Shown here piece by piece: positions 38,830 through 44,638 of a stretch of DNA of 44,638 nucleotides. A program made the position numbers and the translations under genes. Every line of letters starts with the position of its first letter. The first letter of the stretch is position 1. The notes beneath the pieces are model-generated. The model was not told the origin of the DNA. It did no database searches and saw only the letters and a list, made by a program, of their open reading frames with translations. The stretch spans positions 1 through 44,638 of the forward strand of contig JBBTVG010000014.1 in assembly GCA_038063375.1 (NCBI GenBank). Reading direction: 5' to 3'. The stretch comes from Patescibacteria group bacterium. Its GTDB lineage: Bacteria; Patescibacteriota; Minisyncoccia; Phycocordibacterales; JANLHH01.

Positions 38830-39300
38830 TTATTCAATGTCTATAATTTTATATTTTACCTCACCGGCGGGGATTTGGAAAGAAGCAGTCTCCCCTTTTT
38901 TCTTGCCCATGAGTGCCTCGCCGAGCGGAGACACGTTTGAGATCTTTCCTTGAGCGGAGTCCGCCTCCGCAGAACCAACGATCTGATAGGTTCTTTTTTC
39001 TTTCTCGCCCTCTTTTTGCACAACCACAACAGACCCGATCTCCACTTCTTCACTATGGTGTTTCTTCACCACTTCTACGTCTTTGAGTAATGCTTCCAGA
39101 TCAATGATACGCCGTTCAGTGTTTGCTTGATCTTCTCGCGCCTCATGATACTCGGCATTTTCAGAGAGATCGCCAAGCGACTTGGCGTACTCAAGCTTCT
39201 CGGCAATTTCTTTGCGTCGCTTCGTCTTAAGAAAATCGAGCTCTTCGGTAAGCTCTTTGTGTTTTTCTTTGCTCAAGTATGTTTTTTGCTCATCGTTCAT
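38830..39300 (-). CDS. greA: Transcription elongation factor GreA
   Basis: GreA rescues backtracked RNA polymerase by stimulating transcript cleavage. The 156-residue protein has the N-terminal coiled coil with tip acidic residues (LGDLSENAEYHEARE) and the C-terminal domain ending SPLGEALMGKKKGETASFQIP. A strong TTGACT-17-TATAGT promoter lies 24 nt upstream. A second -10-like TATACA nearer the ATG is possible. Confidence 0.97.
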   Translation of the reverse strand: MNDEQKTYLSKEKHKELTEELDFLKTKRRKEIAEKLEYAKSLGDLSENAEYHEAREDQANTERRIIDLEALLKDVEVVKKHHSEEVEIGSVVVVQKEGEKEKRTYQIVGSAEADSAQGKISNVSPLGEALMGKKKGETASFQIPAGEVKYKIIDIE

Positions 39301-39324
39301 ATAGGTATGTATATATAAGTTCTA

Positions 39325-39353
39325 ACTATAGGGACAAGAAGGTCAAAAGTCAA
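39325..39353 (-). promoter_or_regulatory. Promoter of greA-lysS
   Basis: TTGACT (39353-39348), a 17-bp spacer and TATAGT (39330-39325). Confidence 0.75.
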
Positions 39354-39372
39354 TGAATGGTTGGTTTATTCG

Positions 39373-41061
39373 TCACTGCGTATATTCGGGTGTTTCCACC
39401 GCCATCCATTCCAGAAGCTGACGCATCACATACAATGCTCCGATCAAATTTGCGCGGGGACCCTCTTCCATGACAACCGTAAAAGCATATTTGGGATTTT
39501 CATAAGGGAAAAATCCCGTGATCCATGAATTGACGCGTTTCTTGGAGACCCCCACTTCCGCAGTACCTGATTTTGCCGCGACACTGACCCCGGAAATATT
39601 CAACCCGGTTGCTGATCCTTCAATAACCGCGCGCCTCATTCCCTCTTTGATGACATTGAAATATTTTCCTTCTATATCTATGGTGCCCACGATAAACTCT
39701 TCCTGATTGATCGGCTGCTCCGAAATCCCGATCAAAAGGTGCGGTTTTACCAACGTGCCGTCGTTTGCAATCGCCGCAACGGCGCGCACCATTTGCAGAG
39801 GCGTCACTTGAAAACCATACTGTCCGATTGACGTATGGTACGTATCGCCAACCTTCCACGGGTCGCCGGGGAAATTGCTCTCCTTCCACTGCGGGTTCGG
39901 GACCACTCCTTCCACGTCTCCCGGTATATCTATGCCGGTCAGTTCCCCCAAACCGAACATGCGGACGTATTTTTCTATTTTTGCGATACCGAGTCCTTTT
40001 TGGTCCTCGTAACCCCCGCCAATCTCGTAAAAATAAACGTTGGATGAAACAGCGATCGCCTTGCGCATATCCACCCATCCGTGCGCTTTCCAGTCGTTGA
40101 AAATAGAGGGTAGATCCGGAAAATACGGATTAGGAATTGATATGGAGCCGGTGGAGAGTATTGAAGTATCTGCCGTCACAATACCTTCATGTAGCGCGCC
40201 AAGCCCCACATACGGCTTGACCGTTGACCCTGGCGTGTAGAGCCCTGAAACAGCTCGGTTCAAGAATGGTTTACTCGGGTCGTTGATGTACGCGCTTATT
40301 TTTTCGCTGTCGCTACCGCGAGAGAGTACATCCGAACTGTATTCCGGGTAACTTGCCAGCGCGAGCAATTCCCCGTTTTCAATATTCATGATAATACCCG
40401 CCCCGCCGGTAAACGAAACATCGCGGGACAAATTTCCTATCAATTCATAGAACTTGCTCTGAACGCGCGCGTCAATGGAGAGCACGATATTTTCACCGTC
40501 CTCGGGCGGGAGTATGGTGCTCTCGGATTGCACGCCGCCAAACACGTCCACTTCGTTTATCTTGATCCCCTGTTTCCCTTCTAAGAGATCGTTGTACGTA
40601 CTTTCAATGCCGTTCTTGCCTTCAAAAGCGGTTTGATAATAAAAGCCCGAACTGTCTTTTTTCGGATAACTGATATATCCGAGAACGTGCGAAAATCCTT
40701 CTTGTTTGATATATTCCCGTTCTGAAAAATCATCCTCGCTCGGCACGTTGTATGCCATCTCTTGATTGTTCCTGTCATAGATCACTCCGCGCTCCGCAAA
40801 GATAGGAATATGTCGCAGACGATTATTTTCACTGCGCTCTCGATAAGATTCTCCGCGTGCCACCTGAAGGTCCATCAGGCGTCCGAGAAAAACTACTCCC
40901 ACTAGCATGAACACGATACCCATCAGCGCGACCGCCTGTTTGGAAATGGGACGTTCAATTCTTCCTTCAAACTGATGTATGTCAAACTCAGGAAGATTAT
41001 GGGAATCCAAGAAGATCTCATCGGGATCTATTTCGTGATTGTATGTTCGTTTCTTTGACAT
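39373..41061 (-). CDS. mrdA: Class B penicillin-binding protein PBP2 (MrdA)
   Basis: The elongation-specific transpeptidase, 562 residues. A cytoplasmic N-terminus of about 40 residues, a membrane anchor (about 43-62) and the PBP dimer domain (FAERGVIYDRNNQEMAYNVPS) precede the transpeptidase domain with STVK (Ser279-Lys282), SSN (339-341) and KSG in VSVAAKSGTAEVG. It directly follows mreD, which supports the PBP2 role in the elongasome. Confidence 0.94.
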   Translation of the reverse strand: MSKKRTYNHEIDPDEIFLDSHNLPEFDIHQFEGRIERPISKQAVALMGIVFMLVGVVFLGRLMDLQVARGESYRERSENNRLRHIPIFAERGVIYDRNNQEMAYNVPSEDDFSEREYIKQEGFSHVLGYISYPKKDSSGFYYQTAFEGKNGIESTYNDLLEGKQGIKINEVDVFGGVQSESTILPPEDGENIVLSIDARVQSKFYELIGNLSRDVSFTGGAGIIMNIENGELLALASYPEYSSDVLSRGSDSEKISAYINDPSKPFLNRAVSGLYTPGSTVKPYVGLGALHEGIVTADTSILSTGSISIPNPYFPDLPSIFNDWKAHGWVDMRKAIAVSSNVYFYEIGGGYEDQKGLGIAKIEKYVRMFGLGELTGIDIPGDVEGVVPNPQWKESNFPGDPWKVGDTYHTSIGQYGFQVTPLQMVRAVAAIANDGTLVKPHLLIGISEQPINQEEFIVGTIDIEGKYFNVIKEGMRRAVIEGSATGLNISGVSVAAKSGTAEVGVSKKRVNSWITGFFPYENPKYAFTVVMEEGPRANLIGALYVMRQLLEWMAVETPEYTQ

Positions 41062-41064
41062 AAT

Positions 41065-41352
41065 TTAGATATACATGCGCATTTTGGTCTTCAAGAATTG
41101 AACGAGAACGTAAAAAACAACTGAGTCGATACTGAAAATAAAAGGGATGTGGAATAAAGGGGTGCTATTGTTTCCGTAGAGTACATCAACAAGTACGCCT
41201 GCGGCTATCAGTTCGTAATAATTACTAAAATAAAACACAAAAAGAATACCGATGAACGCCGTCACCCACCACGGCGCGTATAAGACACTCAATAGTATAC
41301 ATACATCTGCGATAGCTCTTTTTATCATGGATACAACAGTTTTAGGGATCAC
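41065..41352 (-). CDS. mreD: Rod-shape protein MreD, very short
   Basis: A 95-residue membrane protein (three or four hydrophobic segments, including VCILLSVLYAPWWVTAFIGILFVFYF and IPFIFSIDSVVFYVLVQFL). It is named from its place between mreC and mrdA. The usual MreD is about 160 residues, so it is strongly shortened. The start is either GTG at 41352 or ATG at 41328. Confidence 0.7.
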   Translation of the reverse strand: MIPKTVVSMIKRAIADVCILLSVLYAPWWVTAFIGILFVFYFSNYYELIAAGVLVDVLYGNNSTPLFHIPFIFSIDSVVFYVLVQFLKTKMRMYI

Positions 41353-41355
41353 GTA

Positions 41356-42168
41356 TTAATTGGTATGCTCGGGAGAAGAGATAACGACTTCTACCCACTT
41401 TAACTCACTAAAATTGACCGGGCTTTTCACAAGAATCGTTTGAAACGGGCTGTTGGGGTCTTTCCCGATATACAGAACGCTGCCGAGCACCGTCAGGTCA
41501 ATATCAGGAATGGTGACCACATCGCCTAAAACGACCGAAACATCACGCGGCAGTATGATCTCAAAATTGCCAACGCCTTTCCCTTTAGCGGTCGCGGGAA
41601 TACCGCTTCCTCCCAGCACAACGTCTCTTGTGAGGCCCGGGGAAGAATACAGTTCCACTTTTGAAGAACGCGCGTACACCTCCCCTACCGTCCCCACCAC
41701 GATCTCTCCGGCAACCAAGACCTTGTCTCCTTTCTCTATTCCCTTATCTTTCCCGATATCAATGATCAATGTATCATACGGAGAATTGTTCGGCCGAGAG
41801 AGCACTGTGGCAAGTATGGCACGTTGATTGCTGACACGCCCGAGTATCGCCTTCAGTTCCTTATTCTCTTTCAGCAACAGATCTTTAGAGAGGAGTTTCA
41901 AGCGAAGCTCCTGAACCTCTTTCTCCAGTTCATCATTCCTCCCCTCCAAAGTTTCCTTTGAATCCAAAAAGGCACTGTATGAAGAAGCCGTATTGCTCAT
42001 GCGATTCCCCGCTTTCCAGAGCGGCTCCGAAACGTAGTGAGCCGCCGCAGAAATACCGTAATAGATCGTGCCGCCCCAAAAATAAAAAGTGGATACCGCC
42101 AACACAAGAACGACGCCAACCGCCAGTGTATTACGCTTTGTGTTATTTTGGCGGTAACTCATCTTCAT
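41356..42168 (-). CDS. mreC: Rod-shape protein MreC
   Basis: MreC is the periplasmic-side scaffold of the elongasome. A membrane helix (about 14-34), a coiled coil (about 65-105, RNDELEKEVQELRLKLLSKDLLLKENKELKAIL) and the beta-domain (SPYDTLIIDIGKDKGIEKGDKVLV, then SSPGLTRDVVLGGSG and GKDPNSPFQTILV) match the family. Its start overlaps the mreB end by about 26 bp, coupling translation. Confidence 0.92.
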   Translation of the reverse strand: MKMSYRQNNTKRNTLAVGVVLVLAVSTFYFWGGTIYYGISAAAHYVSEPLWKAGNRMSNTASSYSAFLDSKETLEGRNDELEKEVQELRLKLLSKDLLLKENKELKAILGRVSNQRAILATVLSRPNNSPYDTLIIDIGKDKGIEKGDKVLVAGEIVVGTVGEVYARSSKVELYSSPGLTRDVVLGGSGIPATAKGKGVGNFEIILPRDVSVVLGDVVTIPDIDLTVLGSVLYIGKDPNSPFQTILVKSPVNFSELKWVEVVISSPEHTN

Positions 42169-43189
42169 TTTCAATTAATACATCCTTGAAATATTCGAGA
42201 TCTTCCACGATGATTCCCGTTCCGCGCACGACTGACGTGAGCGGATCATCGGCGATATGAACGGGTATCTTCAGCTCCTTGTGTAAGAGTTCTGCGAGGC
42301 CCGGAATGAGCGCGCCGCCGCCAACCAGCATCACGCCGCGATTCATGACATCCGAGAGAATTTCCGGCGGCGTTCCCTCCAATACTTCCTTCGCCGCTTC
42401 CACCAAATGATTGATGGACGAAGCAATCGCTTCCCTGATATCTGATTCCGTAATAATAACCTCCCGGGGCAACCCGGTAATAAGATCTCTGCCTTTAATG
42501 GACGCCTCTGCCGACGTATCGCCAAGCGCCGATCCGATGGCGATCTTCACGCTTTCGGCGGTGCGATCGCCGATCAGGATCTTGAACTCATCGCGAATAT
42601 AAGAAATGATGTCCGTGTTCAGTTTGTCTCCGGCAATCCGCAGATTCTTGGAGTGCACAATGCCACCCAATGAGATGACCGCGATATCGGTCGTCCCGCC
42701 GCCCATGTCTATCACCATGGAACCGACCGGTTCTTTAACCGGCAAACGAATACCGATAGCCGCCGCCATGGGTTCTTCCACAATGTGAACCTCGCGTGCT
42801 CCGGCGGATTTCATCGCGTCGCGGACAGCGCGTATCTGTACGTTCGTCACCCCTGAAGGAACACCGATCACCACGCGCGGGCGGATCATTTTATTGGATA
42901 TTTTTTTGACCCTGTTCATCAGATACGCCAACATTTCCTCAGTGATCTCAAAATCGGAAATAACCCCGTCCACCAGCGGACGAATCGCGGTGATATGCCC
43001 CGGGGTGCGGCCCAGCATTTGTTTTGCGTCTGTTCCGATCGCAACCACACGCCCTGTTTTTTGATTGACCGCGACAACAGACGGTTCGGTGATCACAATG
43101 CCGTGGCCGCGCAGATACACGAGCGTATTCGCCGTTCCCAGATCAATGCCGATATCATTGGAAAATAAACTATAGAATTTCTCAAACAT
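42143..43189 (-). CDS. mreB: Cell-shape actin MreB
   Basis: Forms membrane-bound filaments that guide lateral wall synthesis. The 348-residue protein has phosphate-1 DIGIDLGTANTLVYLRGHGIV, EEPMAAAIGIRLPV, phosphate-2 VIDMGGGTTDIAVIS and the adenosine motif MLVGGGALIPGLAELL. It starts 1 nt after the proS stop, so the mre genes may depend on the proS promoter. Confidence 0.97.
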   Translation of the reverse strand: MFEKFYSLFSNDIGIDLGTANTLVYLRGHGIVITEPSVVAVNQKTGRVVAIGTDAKQMLGRTPGHITAIRPLVDGVISDFEITEEMLAYLMNRVKKISNKMIRPRVVIGVPSGVTNVQIRAVRDAMKSAGAREVHIVEEPMAAAIGIRLPVKEPVGSMVIDMGGGTTDIAVISLGGIVHSKNLRIAGDKLNTDIISYIRDEFKILIGDRTAESVKIAIGSALGDTSAEASIKGRDLITGLPREVIITESDIREAIASSINHLVEAAKEVLEGTPPEILSDVMNRGVMLVGGGALIPGLAELLHKELKIPVHIADDPLTSVVRGTGIIVEDLEYFKDVLIENEDELPPK

Positions 43190-43190
43190 A

Positions 43191-44465
43191 TTATTTTAAA
43201 AGCCGATTAAAGAGCTCTTCTTTCGTGAGGATCTCTGCCTCTTTCTCGAGACGCTTTTTTACTTCAATTCCTCCCGCTTCCAAACTTTTCTTGCTCACCA
43301 CCATCCGGAGAGGTATGCCGATCAGATCGGAATCGGCAAACTTTTCTCCCGCGGAAACGTCCCGATCATCATAGAGTACTTCAATTCCTTTTGCCCGAAG
43401 CGCTTCGTACAAAACTTCCGCTTCGGCGTCCTTCCCGAGAGAAAGCAGGTGCACCGAAAACGGCGCGATGGACTGGGGCCATAGAAGACCACGCTCATCC
43501 GAAAGCACTTCTGCAACCGCTCCCATAACACGCGAGAGTCCGATCCCATAGCATCCCATGAGCACTTTCTGCTCTGCCCCGGCGTTATCTTTGTACGTCA
43601 GTCCGAATGCATCGGAGAATTTGGTCTTAAGATTGAAAATATTACCCACCTCAATTGATCGTTCTTCTTTTAATTCCTTGTTACCGCATTCCGGACACAC
43701 GTTCTGTTCAGCAATAATTTCTTTATTCACGGCTACCATGCACGACTCACAGAGATATATCGTGTCTTCTCCCGCCGGAGTCACCGTCTGAAATTCGTGA
43801 GAATACTTGCTGAAACTGCCTCCCGAAGCAAACGTGAGGCGTGTCAGACCACCCAAACCAACCGTTTCAAAGATATTGTGGTACACTCCCTTCATTTTTT
43901 CATAATATGCTTCCAAGTCCTCTTCCGTAGCGTGAAATGAGTACAAGTCCTTCATCATAAATTCCCTCCCGCGCAAAAGCCCCGACTTTGCGCGCAATTC
44001 CATTCTGAACTTATTTTGTATCTGATAGAGATACAGCGGAAGATCTTTATATGAAGAAACGAGTTGCGTCGCAAGCGGCACCACCACTTCTTCGTGCGTA
44101 GGACCAAGCGCGTTTTCTCTGCCGGAGCTGTCTTTCACTTTATACAAATCATCCATCGTGTTCCATCGTCCTGTTTTTTCCCAATTCTCTTTTGGTTGAA
44201 GCGAAGGCATCAGTATCTCCTGCCCTCCCGCCGCGTTCATTGCTCTTCGGATAACATTCTCAATATTTTTAAGCACGCGCAATCCGAGAGGCAGATAGGT
44301 GTACACCCCCGCTCCCAGTTTATCTATAAAACCGGCGCGAATAAGAAGTTTTGCGTTGTTCGCAACTTCATCGGCTGGAGCCTCTTTTCGTGTTTTTGTT
44401 GCAAGGTGAGATTGGCGCATCCCGTTAGAGGCAGATCGCGTTCGTGTTGTATGTTTGGTATCCAT
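43191..44465 (-). CDS. proS: Prolyl-tRNA synthetase without the editing insert
   Basis: Charges tRNA-Pro. The class II core is bacterial type: TKTRKEAPADEVANNAKLLIRAGFI, GPTHEEVV, KFRMELRAKSGLLRGREFMMKDLYSFH and MGCYGIGLSRVMGAVAE. The usual 180-residue editing insert is replaced by a short segment with two CxxC pairs (CESC and CPEC), perhaps a zinc ribbon. At 424 residues it is shorter than the normal 570. TATATA-rich -10 sequence lies 5-7 nt before the ATG at 44465. An alternative start at 44420 (MRQSHLATKTRKE) fits the family N-terminus better, and that ATG is paired inside an inverted repeat. Confidence 0.92.
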   Translation of the reverse strand: MDTKHTTRTRSASNGMRQSHLATKTRKEAPADEVANNAKLLIRAGFIDKLGAGVYTYLPLGLRVLKNIENVIRRAMNAAGGQEILMPSLQPKENWEKTGRWNTMDDLYKVKDSSGRENALGPTHEEVVVPLATQLVSSYKDLPLYLYQIQNKFRMELRAKSGLLRGREFMMKDLYSFHATEEDLEAYYEKMKGVYHNIFETVGLGGLTRLTFASGGSFSKYSHEFQTVTPAGEDTIYLCESCMVAVNKEIIAEQNVCPECGNKELKEERSIEVGNIFNLKTKFSDAFGLTYKDNAGAEQKVLMGCYGIGLSRVMGAVAEVLSDERGLLWPQSIAPFSVHLLSLGKDAEAEVLYEALRAKGIEVLYDDRDVSAGEKFADSDLIGIPLRMVVSKKSLEAGGIEVKKRLEKEAEILTKEELFNRLLK

Positions 44466-44535
44466 GAGTATATATAATTACGCTATGTGCCGGAAATACG
44501 GATCACATACGGAGTCGATCGCGGCCTCTAACGGG
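44421..44535. repeat. 115-bp element bounded by CCCGTTAGAG / CTCTAACGGG (copy B)
   Basis: Arms CCCGTTAGAG (44421-44430) and CTCTAACGGG (44526-44535), extended outward with one wobble-type mismatch (GCATCCC / GGGACGC). It encloses the proS promoter and first codons. Compare copy A at 24711-24826. If both arms are in one RNA, the possible ATG at 44420 would be base-paired. Confidence 0.75.
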
Positions 44536-44581
44536 ACGCATTAGGGTTATCTTATCTTAAAGAAGAGAGAGAATCAAGAAT

Positions 44582-44606
44582 ACAAAATCCGCCCTAGTGG
44601 GCGGAT
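44582..44606 (-). terminator. Terminator of a gene beyond the right edge
   Basis: Perfect 8-bp stem ATCCGCCC / GGGCGGAT with a 4-nt loop, then TTTTG on the minus strand. It suggests a minus-strand gene just outside the window. Confidence 0.7.
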
Positions 44607-44638
44607 GTGGTCGTTTTTTGGAAATGGTGTTCCCTACC

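Noticed and set aside
44466-44540. T-box riboswitch upstream of proS, and similarly before alaS, trpS, lysS and aspS
   Set aside because: No T-box sequence (TGGNACCGCG type) or specifier stem is visible, and several of these genes appear to have little or no leader.
44607-44638. Partial coding sequence at the right edge
   Set aside because: Only about 30 bases are available before a terminator; no frame can be supported.

Overview
The window looks like a chromosomal segment of a candidate-phyla-radiation (Patescibacteria, probably Parcubacteria-group) bacterium. The evidence is the set of reduced or atypical proteins: an archaeal-type aspartyl-tRNA synthetase without the bacterial GAD insert, an alanyl-tRNA synthetase that stops before the C-Ala domain, a prolyl-tRNA synthetase whose editing insert is replaced by a short four-cysteine segment, a very short MreD, and a PilM-like ATPase paired with a baseplate-J-like membrane protein. 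No rRNA or named taxon marker was compared, so this placement is inference. The genetic code is the standard bacterial one. Almost every gene is on the minus strand, so transcription runs from the right edge to the left edge.

Layout in transcription order. 44465-38830: proS, the rod-shape operon mreB-mreC-mreD-mrdA, then greA-lysS. 36993-31898: a dcw cluster (mraZ-rsmH-ftsL-like-ftsI-murF) behind a promoter with four phased MraZ boxes, then a small membrane protein and tRNA-Glu(CTC). 31396-28316: an accessory block with a GIY-YIG/DUF4357 nuclease, a membrane micro-ORF overlapping a PD-(D/E)XK-like nuclease, a Mu-Gam-like protein, an isolated 30-codon peptide unit and a DUF3135-like protein. 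28181-23886: glgC, truB-mpg, the only clear plus-strand operon (yqeY and a 61-aa protein), a LysM protein and a small membrane protein. 23872-19415: alaS, the PilM-like ATPase and the baseplate-J-like protein. 19254-15185: infA-rpmJ-rpsM-rpsK-rpsD-rpoA-rplQ-rplM-rpsI. 14829-11024: grpE-dnaK-dnaJ. 10750-7229: a methyltransferase, an orphan histidine kinase, a DUF397 protein and an AT-rich alpha/beta-hydrolase-like gene. 7116-119: trpS, aspS, scpA-scpB-dacA, a hypothetical protein and mraY.

Together the genes cover translation (five aminoacyl-tRNA synthetases, ribosomal proteins, IF1), protein folding, chromosome condensation, and peptidoglycan synthesis and cell shape (mraY, murF, two class B PBPs, a DD-carboxypeptidase, mreBCD). 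Accessory genes are inserted between these blocks.

Two sequence-level themes stand out. First, about ten genes have a sigma70-type -10 box 5-10 nt upstream of the ATG and so appear to be leaderless (scpA, trpS, dnaJ, rpoA, the pilM-like gene, yqeY, the GIY-YIG gene and others). Several single accessory genes instead have a 5' leader and a strong Shine-Dalgarno site. Second, the intergenic gaps are rich in inverted repeats: two elements of 115-116 bp bounded by CCCGTTAGAG/CTCTAACGGG, two copies of a perfect 28-bp palindrome, a 164-bp near-palindrome before grpE, a 19-bp inverted repeat before infA, a 12-bp one before aspS, paired hairpins after dnaJ, and a partial duplication of the rpsI tail around a chain of small hairpins. 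These repeats and the 30-codon peptide unit are the best candidates for undescribed biology here.
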